Source: Pseudomonas abietaniphila
GTDB lineage: Bacteria; Pseudomonadota; Gammaproteobacteria; Pseudomonadales; Pseudomonadaceae
Reading direction: 5' to 3'
Assembly: GCF_900100795.1 (NCBI RefSeq)
Contig: NZ_FNCO01000010.1
Location: forward strand, 186,001 to 250,000
Length of the DNA stretch: 64,000 bases
The notes below the pieces were generated by a model, which saw nothing but the letters and a program-made list of their open reading frames with translations, was not told where the DNA came from and searched no databases. Made by a program: the position numbers and the translations under genes. Below are positions 29,783 through 38,031 of the stretch, in pieces. Numbering within the stretch: the first letter of the stretch is position 1; each line of letters opens with the position of its first letter.

Positions 29783-30846
29783 TTGTCAGCTCCCTGAATG
29801 ATCAGGCGTGAATCGTCATGGGGATCGACCGTCGTCACGGAACCGGCCTGTTTGAGAATGCCCGGCACACGCTCGCGGTAAATGCGCAGCAGCAGGCCAG
29901 GGTCGCTCTTGTTCTGGATCGACTGCGCCAGACCGGTCACAGCAGCGGTGTCGGTCTGTGCTTTGGCCAATCGTTCGGACGCCTGGGCGTGAGCAACCTG
30001 CAAGGTACGATCGGCCTGTTGGTTGGCGGTCTGATTGGCTTTTTCCGCATCGGTACGGGCGTTGGCCACCGCCTGATCGGCCTGTTGGCTGGCGGTCAAA
30101 ACAGCATTGAATGCGTTCACGGCCGCTGCAGGCAGGCTGGATTGCACGTCCACCCGAACCACCTCCACGCCCAATCCGACGCCCGTTGCCGTCAGTTCAT
30201 CAAGGCGCTTGTTGATGCCTTGCACCAGATCGCCACGCAGACGCTCGCGACGCTCGGCCGACTGACTGTCCGACCCGACCAACTCAGGCCGCGCCACCAG
30301 AATCGTGTCCAGATCCCGCGCCGCCGTGAGGCTGACGGCGCTGCGATTCACCAAACGGTCCAGCGCTGGCAACACGTGCTCGCCCTGCAACACAAACTCA
30401 CGCGGGTCGGTGACCTTGTAGTACGCCGTCACATCCAGCTGCACCACACCCGCATCACCGGTCAGCAGATAACCGGACCCCGCCAGCGCATCACTCATGG
30501 GCGTGGCGAAGCTGGTGACCTTGTCAGCCGCCAATGCGGTGGGCGAGCGCAGCAAGGTTTCCACATGCCGCTCAATCACTCGATCTGCCGAGGGCAGCAG
30601 CACGACCTGTTCGAAAGGTTGCGGCCAGGCTAACAACAGGCCTGCGTTCTGTACCCGATCGAGCTCGCCGAAGCGGAACACCACGGCACGGTTTTGCGGG
30701 TCGATCTGACGCACGTTGGACACGGCCCAGCCGAGCGCGGCCAGCAACGTGACCACGTACAGCCCCAAAAACGCCAACCGGCTGGCCTGCAACCACGGGC
30801 TGTTGACCACGGGACGCTCGACCTGCATCGAGTCCTGGTCACTCAT
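29779..30846 (-). CDS. SPFH/HflK-like membrane protein
   Basis: A 355-residue SPFH (stomatin/prohibitin/flotillin/HflK-C) protein with one N-terminal membrane segment (FLGLYVVTLLAALGWAVSNV). The SPFH domain includes DPQNRAVVFRFGELDRV and GDAGVVQLDVTAYYKVTDP. A long Ala/Gln-rich coiled-coil follows (about residues 230-310). HflK itself modulates the FtsH protease, but this is a separate paralogue set tied to the HmtA-type ATPase, with 4-base overlaps on both sides. It probably forms a membrane ring or scaffold with the next two SPFH proteins; the link to metal transport is inferred from the operon. Confidence 0.85.
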   Translation of the reverse strand: MSDQDSMQVERPVVNSPWLQASRLAFLGLYVVTLLAALGWAVSNVRQIDPQNRAVVFRFGELDRVQNAGLLLAWPQPFEQVVLLPSADRVIERHVETLLRSPTALAADKVTSFATPMSDALAGSGYLLTGDAGVVQLDVTAYYKVTDPREFVLQGEHVLPALDRLVNRSAVSLTAARDLDTILVARPELVGSDSQSAERRERLRGDLVQGINKRLDELTATGVGLGVEVVRVDVQSSLPAAAVNAFNAVLTASQQADQAVANARTDAEKANQTANQQADRTLQVAHAQASERLAKAQTDTAAVTGLAQSIQNKSDPGLLLRIYRERVPGILKQAGSVTTVDPHDDSRLIIQGADK

Positions 30847-31883
30847 GGTTGCGTTCCAGCCTTGCCATCCTGCTTCCCGTCCAACTGGGGCGGACCGTCT
30901 ACCAACACACGGAACGGCGCGGCATCGGTGCGCAAGATCAGCTTGGTGGTCGGGCCCACGACGGTGCCGAGGGTGTCGAGCGAGCGCAGCAGGTTGTACA
31001 GCTGCGGCGAGCTGGCGTAAGCGCGGCCATAAATCAACGCCGCTTCGACGCGGGACTGGGCTTCAATGTCGGCGGCTTTCACGGTGGCATCCGCCTCAAC
31101 GATCCGCGCATCACGTTCGGCAGCCGAACGAATCTGCGCGGCTTCGCGCTTGCCGATCGCCGTGCGTTCGGTGGCGATGGTTTCACGCTCGGCGCGCATG
31201 CGGTCGACCGTGGCATTGAGGGTTACCGAAGGCAGCGTCAGACGCTCGACACCCACCTGCAGGACGCGTACGCCATAAGTGGTCAGCAGTTGCTTGTCGA
31301 TCTGCTGACGCAGCTGGTTTTCGAAATCGGCGATGCGCACCTGACTGGCGTCGGTATTGATCAGACTCGACAGGTCGAAACTCGCGGCGGTGGTCTCCAG
31401 TGCGGAGCCCACAAACGTACGGATCTGGCGGGCGGCTTCATCCGGCTGATTCTGCACGGCGCGCATGAAGCGTTTCACGTTGTCGGGGTCGCCCTGCACC
31501 TGCCAGGCGACATACGCCTGAACGATGATGCGCAGGCCGTCGCGGGTGCCGACATCCTGCAAGCCGCTTGATGTCGTGCGCAGGCGCAGGTCCACAGGAA
31601 TTGCGGCTTCGAACGGCGCAGGCCAGCGCCAGCTCAGGCCCGGGTCTAGCAATACGCGGGACGGATTGCCGAAGCGCGTCACCACCGTCGCCTCGCCGCA
31701 ACGCACCTGCACCAGGCTCGCAGCGGCCACGGCAAACGCGATCAGCACGGCTGCCAGTGACGCGCGACGCCAGGGAAAGGCTGCCGGGCCCGACGCTTCA
31801 CCGTGATGGTGATGCCCGTGATGATGACCGCCATGGTCATGACCTGCATGGTCGTGGTGATCGTGGTTATGAAACAGACTCAA
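30843..31883 (-). CDS. SPFH/HflC-like membrane protein with His-rich N-terminus
   Basis: A 346-residue SPFH protein of HflC type. The first 28 residues contain 14 histidines in HxH clusters, a probable zinc or copper binding tail on the cytoplasmic side. A single membrane segment follows (about 38-60), then the SPFH domain (CGEATVVTRFGNPSRVLLDPG; RDGLRIIVQAYVAWQVQGDP) and a coiled-coil rich in Ala/Glu/Arg. Ordinary HflC has no such tail. It overlaps the downstream HflK-like gene by 4 bases and lies 11 bases after the large SPFH gene. The His tail is the strongest sequence sign that the SPFH complex itself handles metal. Confidence 0.87.
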   Translation of the reverse strand: MSLFHNHDHHDHAGHDHGGHHHGHHHHGEASGPAAFPWRRASLAAVLIAFAVAAASLVQVRCGEATVVTRFGNPSRVLLDPGLSWRWPAPFEAAIPVDLRLRTTSSGLQDVGTRDGLRIIVQAYVAWQVQGDPDNVKRFMRAVQNQPDEAARQIRTFVGSALETTAASFDLSSLINTDASQVRIADFENQLRQQIDKQLLTTYGVRVLQVGVERLTLPSVTLNATVDRMRAERETIATERTAIGKREAAQIRSAAERDARIVEADATVKAADIEAQSRVEAALIYGRAYASSPQLYNLLRSLDTLGTVVGPTTKLILRTDAAPFRVLVDGPPQLDGKQDGKAGTQP

Positions 31884-31894
31884 GGGAGGACTCC

Positions 31895-33856
31895 TTATTC
31901 AGCCGAAGGCTGTTCAGCTGACTTGGACGACGCGGGGTCGACCGGGAGGGTGAAAGAACGCAGATCGATGGTGGGCGCACTGGTGCCGCCCAGGCGATGA
32001 TCGAGCACCAGCAGTTTGGCGTGGGTCATGCCCAGCGTCAGTTGGCTCAGGTACTGCTCCAGCAGAAACGCCTGACCCGCCTTGGCATAACCCTGTTGTT
32101 CGGCACTGAAGCGCAGGTCGGCACTCTGGGCGGTCGACATGACTTCACGCGAATTGGCGGCCGCCTGATCGTGGGCGATGCTGGCATGCAGCTGCGCCAG
32201 GTTCGCCTGATCCGCCGCGGCGCCGCGCTCACGGGCGATCAATGCCTGCGCGCTGATCTGCGCGGCCTGCACGGCGTGATAGGCGTTGGCGGCGCCCGCA
32301 GGCGGATGAATCGACTCCACCACCGTGGCGAGAATCTCCACGCCGCTGTCGAGCTTTTTCAAGTCGCGCGCGACGGCATTGCCGATGTCGGCCGCCAGAT
32401 CCGTGCGTTGCTCACCCAGTAATTCATCGAGGGTGCGCGACGCGAAATCGTGGACTAGCACGCGGCTGGCGGTGCTGCGAATCAGGCTGGGGATGTCGGC
32501 GCTGTTGTACGTCGCCGCCATGGCGGCCTCGTCGTCCAGGCCAATGCGATAAACGAAGCGCACGTCCATGTTGACGATCTGGAAGCTCTGCTTGTCGCCC
32601 GAGCCGCTGGCGATCACCTGCGACTTGTCGTTGATGTGCGTGGCGTCCCAGAGTCGATTGGCAACGGCGGGCGGCGGACCTTCGGCGGGATCCAGGGTCT
32701 GCTCCGTGCTGGCGCCTTCGGAAACACTGGTCGCCAGCTCGTGAACCACGCCGTTTTCGACCGGCAGTACCGTCCCGAACGGCCACGGCAGGCCGGCGTG
32801 CAGCCCAGGCCCCATGACCTCGACCGGTTTACCGAAACGCTCGTAGATGCCTCGGCCCTGCATGGGAATTTCGTGTACACCGCTGAGCGCCCAGCCGAGG
32901 GCAACGATCACCGCCATCACGGGCAGGAACGCCCGACGCATGTAGGTAAACGCCCAGATCTGCCGCAAGTCGATGCCAAAGCGGTTGTGCAATTCGTTCT
33001 GCAACGCTGTCAGCGGACGCGGTGGCCAGCGCAGCAAGCCGGCGGCGAAGCTGCTGGCGACCAGACGCGGCTCCAGGCGCTCGTTGCGCGGGCTGAAGAT
33101 CGACAGCAGTGCACGGATCAACAGTTCGACAGCGACCAGCCCCGGGAGCAGCCCGATCAGCACGGCCAGTCGAGCGGGCCAGACGCGATCTGCGGAAGAA
33201 AAGAACAGACAGAAGGCGGCGATCAGCAACGTACCAATGGCCACCCGGCTGATCTGGGCCAACTGCTCGGCTTCTGGCCAGCTCGCTTCGGATTCGTTAC
33301 TGAACTGACGCTCGAGCACCAGCAGACCAAAGCCGATCAGCAGCAACAATCCACCGACCACGCTCCCCGTCAGGCCGACACTGCTGCCGACCAGGGTCAT
33401 GTTCCAGATCATCGAAATACTGATCAGCGCTAGCAACGCCCATCCCGCCAACCAGAACACCGGCGTGCCGATCTGCCCGACCATCGACGTCCCGGCACTA
33501 CCGATGCGCCCAAGCAGGCGGTCATACCAACCCGGCTGCTCGTTCTCGGTTTGCTCATCGACCGCGATCACTGCTTCATCAGGTGCAATGACGTGGGCGC
33601 GCCACAGCGCAACGACCTGCGCCGACTGCAGCGCCGCAGCGAGCACCAACAGACTGGCCGCGCTGTTGGTCAGCACCGCGGTCCACAGCGAATTGGGAGA
33701 AAACAGGTCGACGAACAACGACACCACAAGACCCAGCACACCCATGGCGCCCAGCACGTAGGTCAGTCGCGACAGGCGCGCGGCCTGAAAACTCGCACGC
33801 TGGAACCTCGGCAGGCTTGCCGGCTCAGCCCCTTCAACATCCAGATCAACCCGCAT
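31895..33856 (-). CDS. Large polytopic SPFH/HflK-like protein
   Basis: A protein of about 653 residues. The first half holds several membrane segments (for example LTYVLGAMGVLGLVVSLFVD, PVFWLAGWALLALISISMIW and LTGSVVGGLLLLIGFGLLVL). The second half, from about residue 325, is an HflK-like SPFH domain (GVHEIPMQGRGIYERFGKPVEVMGPG in part; FQIVNMDVRFVYRIGLDD) followed by an Ala/Gln-rich coiled-coil. Fusion of a polytopic module to SPFH is unusual compared with single-pass HflK. I favour ATG 33856, with GGAG about 6 bases upstream; GTG 33862 is possible. It is the first gene of the four-gene operon, about 95 bases behind a Zur-like box. Confidence 0.82.
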   Translation of the reverse strand: MRVDLDVEGAEPASLPRFQRASFQAARLSRLTYVLGAMGVLGLVVSLFVDLFSPNSLWTAVLTNSAASLLVLAAALQSAQVVALWRAHVIAPDEAVIAVDEQTENEQPGWYDRLLGRIGSAGTSMVGQIGTPVFWLAGWALLALISISMIWNMTLVGSSVGLTGSVVGGLLLLIGFGLLVLERQFSNESEASWPEAEQLAQISRVAIGTLLIAAFCLFFSSADRVWPARLAVLIGLLPGLVAVELLIRALLSIFSPRNERLEPRLVASSFAAGLLRWPPRPLTALQNELHNRFGIDLRQIWAFTYMRRAFLPVMAVIVALGWALSGVHEIPMQGRGIYERFGKPVEVMGPGLHAGLPWPFGTVLPVENGVVHELATSVSEGASTEQTLDPAEGPPPAVANRLWDATHINDKSQVIASGSGDKQSFQIVNMDVRFVYRIGLDDEAAMAATYNSADIPSLIRSTASRVLVHDFASRTLDELLGEQRTDLAADIGNAVARDLKKLDSGVEILATVVESIHPPAGAANAYHAVQAAQISAQALIARERGAAADQANLAQLHASIAHDQAAANSREVMSTAQSADLRFSAEQQGYAKAGQAFLLEQYLSQLTLGMTHAKLLVLDHRLGGTSAPTIDLRSFTLPVDPASSKSAEQPSAE

Positions 33857-34187
33857 CGACACTCCAAAACCTGCTGAACGCTGTATTCATCACCCTTCCC
33901 GTTCGTTTCAGGCCTGCTTATCAACACGCCCAAACACCGTTTTACGGGGCGTTACGATATAACAGAAGTAGTGAAATTTTCGTCTGGTAATTGCAGGCCT
34001 GCATGACGAATTATTCACTCAGACAGCCCGTAGACAGGTTAGCCCTTCATGGGCTGGACCCATCTGGCTGCTAAGCAGACCGCGTCTTACTCCGGGCGCA
34101 TAACAACGTCAGCATGCCGGGCCTGCACAACCAAAAACCTTGCACTATGCTCCCAGACAGTTATCCACAGGGAGCTGGCCTGCGATC
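33857..34187. promoter_or_regulatory. Promoter region of the SPFH-hmtA operon with a Zur-like box
   Basis: GTTACGATATAAC at 33951-33963 matches the Zur core GTTATANTATAAC with two mismatches in one half. It lies about 95 bases upstream of the first SPFH gene. A perfect DnaA-box 9-mer is at 34161-34169, just before the next gene on the plus strand. Nothing else was recognised in this 330-base stretch. Confidence 0.55.
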
Positions 34188-34820
34188 ATGCTCACCCCAC
34201 TCAGAACCGGGCTGCAGAAACTTCTGCATCCGCTGGCCAAAATCCTGTTCGATGACGGCGTACGCGCCATCCATGTGACGTCGTGCGCAGGACTCATTTC
34301 AGTGGCCGTCGGCGTACTCGTCGCGGCATTCGCCTTTCATCCCTGGATCTTCGTTCTGATCCCGATCTGGATACTCATTCGCATGCTCTTCAATGCCGTC
34401 GAAGCGGTGCTGATCAGCGAATTCGGCCAACATTCCCGCCTCGGAACCTGCGCCCACGAACTCAGCCGTATTGTGGCCGAAACCGCGCTATTCCTGCCGT
34501 TTGCGGTCATTCCAAAGGTCAGCCTCCTGCTGATTCTAACCGTCACCTTACTGGCAATCTTCAGTGAGTTTGCAGGTCTGCTCGGTCCGCTCATCAAGGC
34601 ATCGCGGCGCCATGACGGCCCGTTGAAAAGTGACATGCGTCTGGTGTGCTTTGGCGTTTTCGGTGCGGGAATCGGCTCGGGCTATGTACTCACTGCGCCG
34701 ATCAATATTGCCCTCGCGGTAATGACTGTCCTGCTGTTGATCACCATCTTTGCCCGCATTCGTCGCGCCGTCGCGGAGGTGACCAAGCCCCCGACGGTGG
34801 AGGTTTATGCACCGGACTGA
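34188..34820 (+). CDS. CDP-alcohol phosphatidyltransferase homologue lacking catalytic residues
   Basis: A 210-residue membrane protein with about six hydrophobic segments. It aligns with the CDP-alcohol phosphatidyltransferase family, as in the stretch ending EFGQHSRLG and ALFLPFA. The family signature D-G-x2-A-R-x8-G-x3-D-x3-D is almost gone. At those positions it has E72, A73, I76, S77, G86, H90 and R94, keeping only the Gly. Loss of the metal-binding aspartates makes phosphatidyl transfer unlikely, so it may be a pseudoenzyme or have a different role. The ATG at 34188 is chosen over a TTG 16 codons upstream. It stands alone. Confidence 0.75.
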   Translation: MLTPLRTGLQKLLHPLAKILFDDGVRAIHVTSCAGLISVAVGVLVAAFAFHPWIFVLIPIWILIRMLFNAVEAVLISEFGQHSRLGTCAHELSRIVAETALFLPFAVIPKVSLLLILTVTLLAIFSEFAGLLGPLIKASRRHDGPLKSDMRLVCFGVFGAGIGSGYVLTAPINIALAVMTVLLLITIFARIRRAVAEVTKPPTVEVYAPD

Positions 34821-35051
34821 GCGAACTGTTTCAACAGCTTTACACACAACCTGCCAACACGTTATCCACAGGCGAACTTCATACCAGCACGTTGCCTCTT
34901 GATGCCCCTTGAAAAGCACAGTGCTTGACCTCAACTCCAACCTGAACACATATTACGATCATAATTTAAGTGATCCCGGTTCTTTCGAGACATTTTTGGA
35001 GAGCGGGCTACGCTTCCCTCCATTGTCGATTTTTCATTCAGGAGTGCGCTC

Positions 35052-36452
35052 ATGAGTCACTACGACGTTGTCATCATCGGTGGCGGCCCAGGCGGCTACA
35101 ACGCTGCCATTCACGCGGGCCAGAAAGGCCTGAAGGTCGCTTGTGTCGAAGGCCGGGAAACCTTGGGCGGCACCTGTTTGAACGTCGGCTGCATCCCGTC
35201 CAAATCCTTGCTCCATGCGTCCGAGTTGTATGAAGCGGCCGCCGGAGAGGAATTCAAGAAGCTGGGTATCGAGGTCACGCCCACGTTGAACCTGGCGCAA
35301 ATGATGGCGCAGAAAGCCGAGAGCGTGACGGGCCTGACGAAAGGCATTGAGTTCCTGTTCCGCAAGTACAAAGCCGAATGGATCAAGGGTTGGGGACGCA
35401 TTGCAGGCCCCGGCAAGGTCATTGTCAAAGACGCCAGCGGTGCAGAAACCGAGCTGACAGCCAAGGACATCATCATTGCCACAGGCTCCGAACCTACGCC
35501 GCTGCCCGGTGTGACCATCGACAACGTGCGCATTCTTGATTCAACCGGCGCGCTGTCGTTGAGTGAAGTGCCCAAGCACCTGGTTGTCATCGGTGCCGGC
35601 GTGATCGGTCTGGAGCTGGGTTCGGTCTGGCGGCGTCTGGGCGCGAAAGTCACGGTCGTCGAGTTCCTCGACCACGTTGCCCACGGCACAGACCTGGAAG
35701 CCGGCAAGACATTGCACCGCTCGCTGTCGCGTCAGGGCATGAACTTCAAGCTGAGCTCAAAAGTGACCTCGGCCGTTGCGAGCGATACAGGCGTCAGCCT
35801 GACCGTCGAACCTGCTGCAGGCGGTGAAGCTGAAGTGATCGAAGCGGACTACGTGCTGGTTTCCATCGGCCGCCGTCCCGTGACGAAAGGTCTGGGCCTG
35901 GAAACCGTCGGGTTGGAAGTCGACAAGCGCGGCGTGCTCGCCAATAAAGGCCATCGCACGGCCGTCGACGGTATCTGGGTAATCGGCGACGTGACGTCGG
36001 GGCCGATGTTGGCGCACAAGGCCGAGGACGAAGCGGCGGTATGCATGGAGCGTATCGTCGGCAAGAAAGGCGAGCTCAACTACAACCTGATCCCCAACGT
36101 GATCTACACGTGGCCGGAGCTCGCCAGTGTCGGCAAGACCGAAGAGCAGTTGAAGGAGGAAGGCCGTGCTTACAAGGTCGGCAAATTCCCTTTCAGCGCC
36201 AACAGCCGGGCGAAAGTGAATCACGAAACCGATGGCTTCGCGAAAGTGCTCGCTGATGAGAAGACTGACGAAATTCTCGGTGTACACCTGGTCGGCCCAA
36301 GCGTCAGCGAGATGATCGCCGAATACTGCGTGGCGATGGAGTTCGCGGCGTCAGCGGAAGATATCGCCCTGACCTGCCACCCTCACCCGACGCGCTCCGA
36401 AGCGCTGCGCCAGGCAGCGATGGGAGCCGGGGGGCATACGACGCAGGCGTAA
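35052..36452 (+). CDS. lpd: Dihydrolipoyl dehydrogenase
   Basis: A 466-residue flavin disulfide reductase (E3) that reoxidises dihydrolipoamide with NAD+. It shows the FAD site VVIIGGGPGGYNAA, the redox-active pair C42/C47 in GGTCLNVGCIPSK, the NAD site VIGAGVIGLELGSVW, the second FAD motif GIWVIGDVT and the C-terminal catalytic HPHPTRSEA. No E1 or E2 gene is near, so it is an orphan E3, similar to the extra Lpd3 of pseudomonads rather than LpdG or LpdV. An SD (AGGAG) lies about 8 bases upstream of the ATG. A REP element follows. Confidence 0.94.
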   Translation: MSHYDVVIIGGGPGGYNAAIHAGQKGLKVACVEGRETLGGTCLNVGCIPSKSLLHASELYEAAAGEEFKKLGIEVTPTLNLAQMMAQKAESVTGLTKGIEFLFRKYKAEWIKGWGRIAGPGKVIVKDASGAETELTAKDIIIATGSEPTPLPGVTIDNVRILDSTGALSLSEVPKHLVVIGAGVIGLELGSVWRRLGAKVTVVEFLDHVAHGTDLEAGKTLHRSLSRQGMNFKLSSKVTSAVASDTGVSLTVEPAAGGEAEVIEADYVLVSIGRRPVTKGLGLETVGLEVDKRGVLANKGHRTAVDGIWVIGDVTSGPMLAHKAEDEAAVCMERIVGKKGELNYNLIPNVIYTWPELASVGKTEEQLKEEGRAYKVGKFPFSANSRAKVNHETDGFAKVLADEKTDEILGVHLVGPSVSEMIAEYCVAMEFAASAEDIALTCHPHPTRSEALRQAAMGAGGHTTQA

Positions 36453-36480
36453 ACTACCGGCATGGCGCGATCGATGACTC

Positions 36481-36570
36481 CTGTAGGAGCCGGCTTGCTG
36501 GCGAAGCGGTGGATCAGTGACAGATCCATTAGCGGATAGAACCCGTTCGCCAGCAAGCCGGCTCCTACAG
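36481..36570. repeat. REP-type inverted repeat
   Basis: CTGTAGGAGCCGGCTTGCTG opens and CAGCAAGCCGGCTCCTACAG closes the element. The 20-base arms are perfect complements, between convergent lpd and the Lrp-family gene. Confidence 0.88.
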
Positions 36571-36595
36571 CGAGGTCGCGCACCGGACATTGGCT

Positions 36596-37087
36596 TTAAA
36601 CCGGCAAATGCCCGAGCGGCAGCGGCCCTTGTGGCTTGAGCGTGCGGATCGCGAAGTTGCTGCGGATGTCCCGCACGCTCGGCATCTTCAGCAGGGTATC
36701 GGAGAGAAACCTGTCGTACGCGCGCAAGTCGGGAACCACCACATGCAGGAGGAAATCCGACTCGCCGGACACCAGATACGCCGAGATGACCTCCGGCCAC
36801 TCAGACACCACCTGATGAAACCTCTGCGCCTCGTCTTCATGATGGCGATCGACCTTCACCCCGATAAACACCGTCAGGCCCAAGCCGAGCGTCTCGGCAT
36901 CCAGCGTTGCCTGATACCCGCGAATCACCCCGGTTTCCTCCAGATGGCGAACGCGTCGCAAGCAGGGCGAGGCAGACAACCCGATCTCGTCGGCGAGCTG
37001 CACGTTGGTCAAACGACCGTCCCGCTGAAGCGCGTCGAGAATCCGGCGGTCGTAGGCATCCAGTTTCACGTTCAATCGATTTGGCAT
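36596..37087 (-). CDS. Lrp/AsnC-family transcriptional regulator
   Basis: A 163-residue Lrp-type regulator. The N-terminal winged HTH reads LDAYDRRILDALQRDGRLTNVQLADEIGLSASPCLRRVRHLEE, and the C-terminal RAM domain includes GVIRGYQATLD and AYLVSGESDFLLHVVVPD, the amino acid binding and oligomer region. The ATG at 37087 (MPNRLNVKLD) is the likely start. It is divergent from a LysE-family exporter 134 bases away, a common pairing in which the regulator senses an amino acid and controls its exporter. The ligand is not known. Confidence 0.92.
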   Translation of the reverse strand: MPNRLNVKLDAYDRRILDALQRDGRLTNVQLADEIGLSASPCLRRVRHLEETGVIRGYQATLDAETLGLGLTVFIGVKVDRHHEDEAQRFHQVVSEWPEVISAYLVSGESDFLLHVVVPDLRAYDRFLSDTLLKMPSVRDIRSNFAIRTLKPQGPLPLGHLPV

Positions 37088-37221
37088 AGGTGCGGCCATT
37101 CCAGGGCAGTAAAGGGCAGAAACTGCCAATACTAAGCGCTTAAAGGGTCAAACACGCAACCACCTGCCCCCGCCTTCGACCGTAGAATTTTCTTCCGTTA
37201 TCCCTGCCGGAGAGCTGAAGA

Positions 37222-37851
37222 ATGGAAAACCTCACGCTGTTTATCCTCGCCCTGTCCATGGTCTTGCTGATGCCTGGGCCCGACATGATCCTGCTGCTGC
37301 AAACCGGAGCGCGCCAAGGTCGCGCAAAAGCGTTGGCGACCGCCTTGGGTCTGGCCATCGCCCGAGGTTGCCATGTAGCGCTGGCGGCATTGGGGTTGGC
37401 GACGTTGTTCAAAGTCTCACCCTGGACCTTTGAAGGGGTGCGCATCGTCGGGGCGGCTTATCTGCTGTGGCTTGGGTTGAAGATGTTCAAGCCGGGCATC
37501 ATGAGTGGCGCCAGCGAAGGCCCCTCCGGGGAATCGGCCATCTCTTGGCGCACGGCCATCCTGCGCGGCCTGTTGACGAATCTGCTCAACCCCAAGGCGC
37601 TGCTGTTCTGTTCGGTGCTGCTGCCGCAGTTCATCGACGCCAACGCGGGTTCGGTGGCCGGACAATTCGCCCAACTCGGTGTGATTCTGGTGTTGATCGG
37701 CCTCTCGTTCGACAGCGTCTACGCCATGGCGGGTGGCTGGATCGGCAGGTGGCTGGCGCGCAATGCGACGGCGCAACGGATACAACAGTGGCTGTTCGGC
37801 AGCCTGCTGATCGGCTTCGCTGTGCGCCTGGCGTTCATCCAGCAGGCTTGA
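37222..37851 (+). CDS. LysE/RhtB-family amino acid exporter
   Basis: A 209-residue inner membrane protein with about six hydrophobic segments and the family start LALSMVLLMPGPDMILLLQTGARQGR, where the PGP motif is conserved. Later landmarks are GVRIVGAAYLLWLG and LLNPKALLF. Such proteins export amino acids or homoserine lactone-like compounds. GGAGAG lies about 8 bases before the ATG. The divergent Lrp-type gene is its probable regulator; substrate is unknown. Confidence 0.92.
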   Translation: MENLTLFILALSMVLLMPGPDMILLLQTGARQGRAKALATALGLAIARGCHVALAALGLATLFKVSPWTFEGVRIVGAAYLLWLGLKMFKPGIMSGASEGPSGESAISWRTAILRGLLTNLLNPKALLFCSVLLPQFIDANAGSVAGQFAQLGVILVLIGLSFDSVYAMAGGWIGRWLARNATAQRIQQWLFGSLLIGFAVRLAFIQQA

Positions 37852-38031
37852 GGACACACTCCGCAACACGCTGAAGAAACGATAGTAGTGCTCTGAAACG
37901 ATTTTTTATCTTTTTTGCGAACAAGATGACGAGATTGTTATCTGTTTGTTGGTAATTTGCGTTCGGCAAGGATTGGGAAAGCGCACTTTTTTGTGCAGGA
38001 AGGCACAGCATTTCTTCAGAGGCTTCACCTT

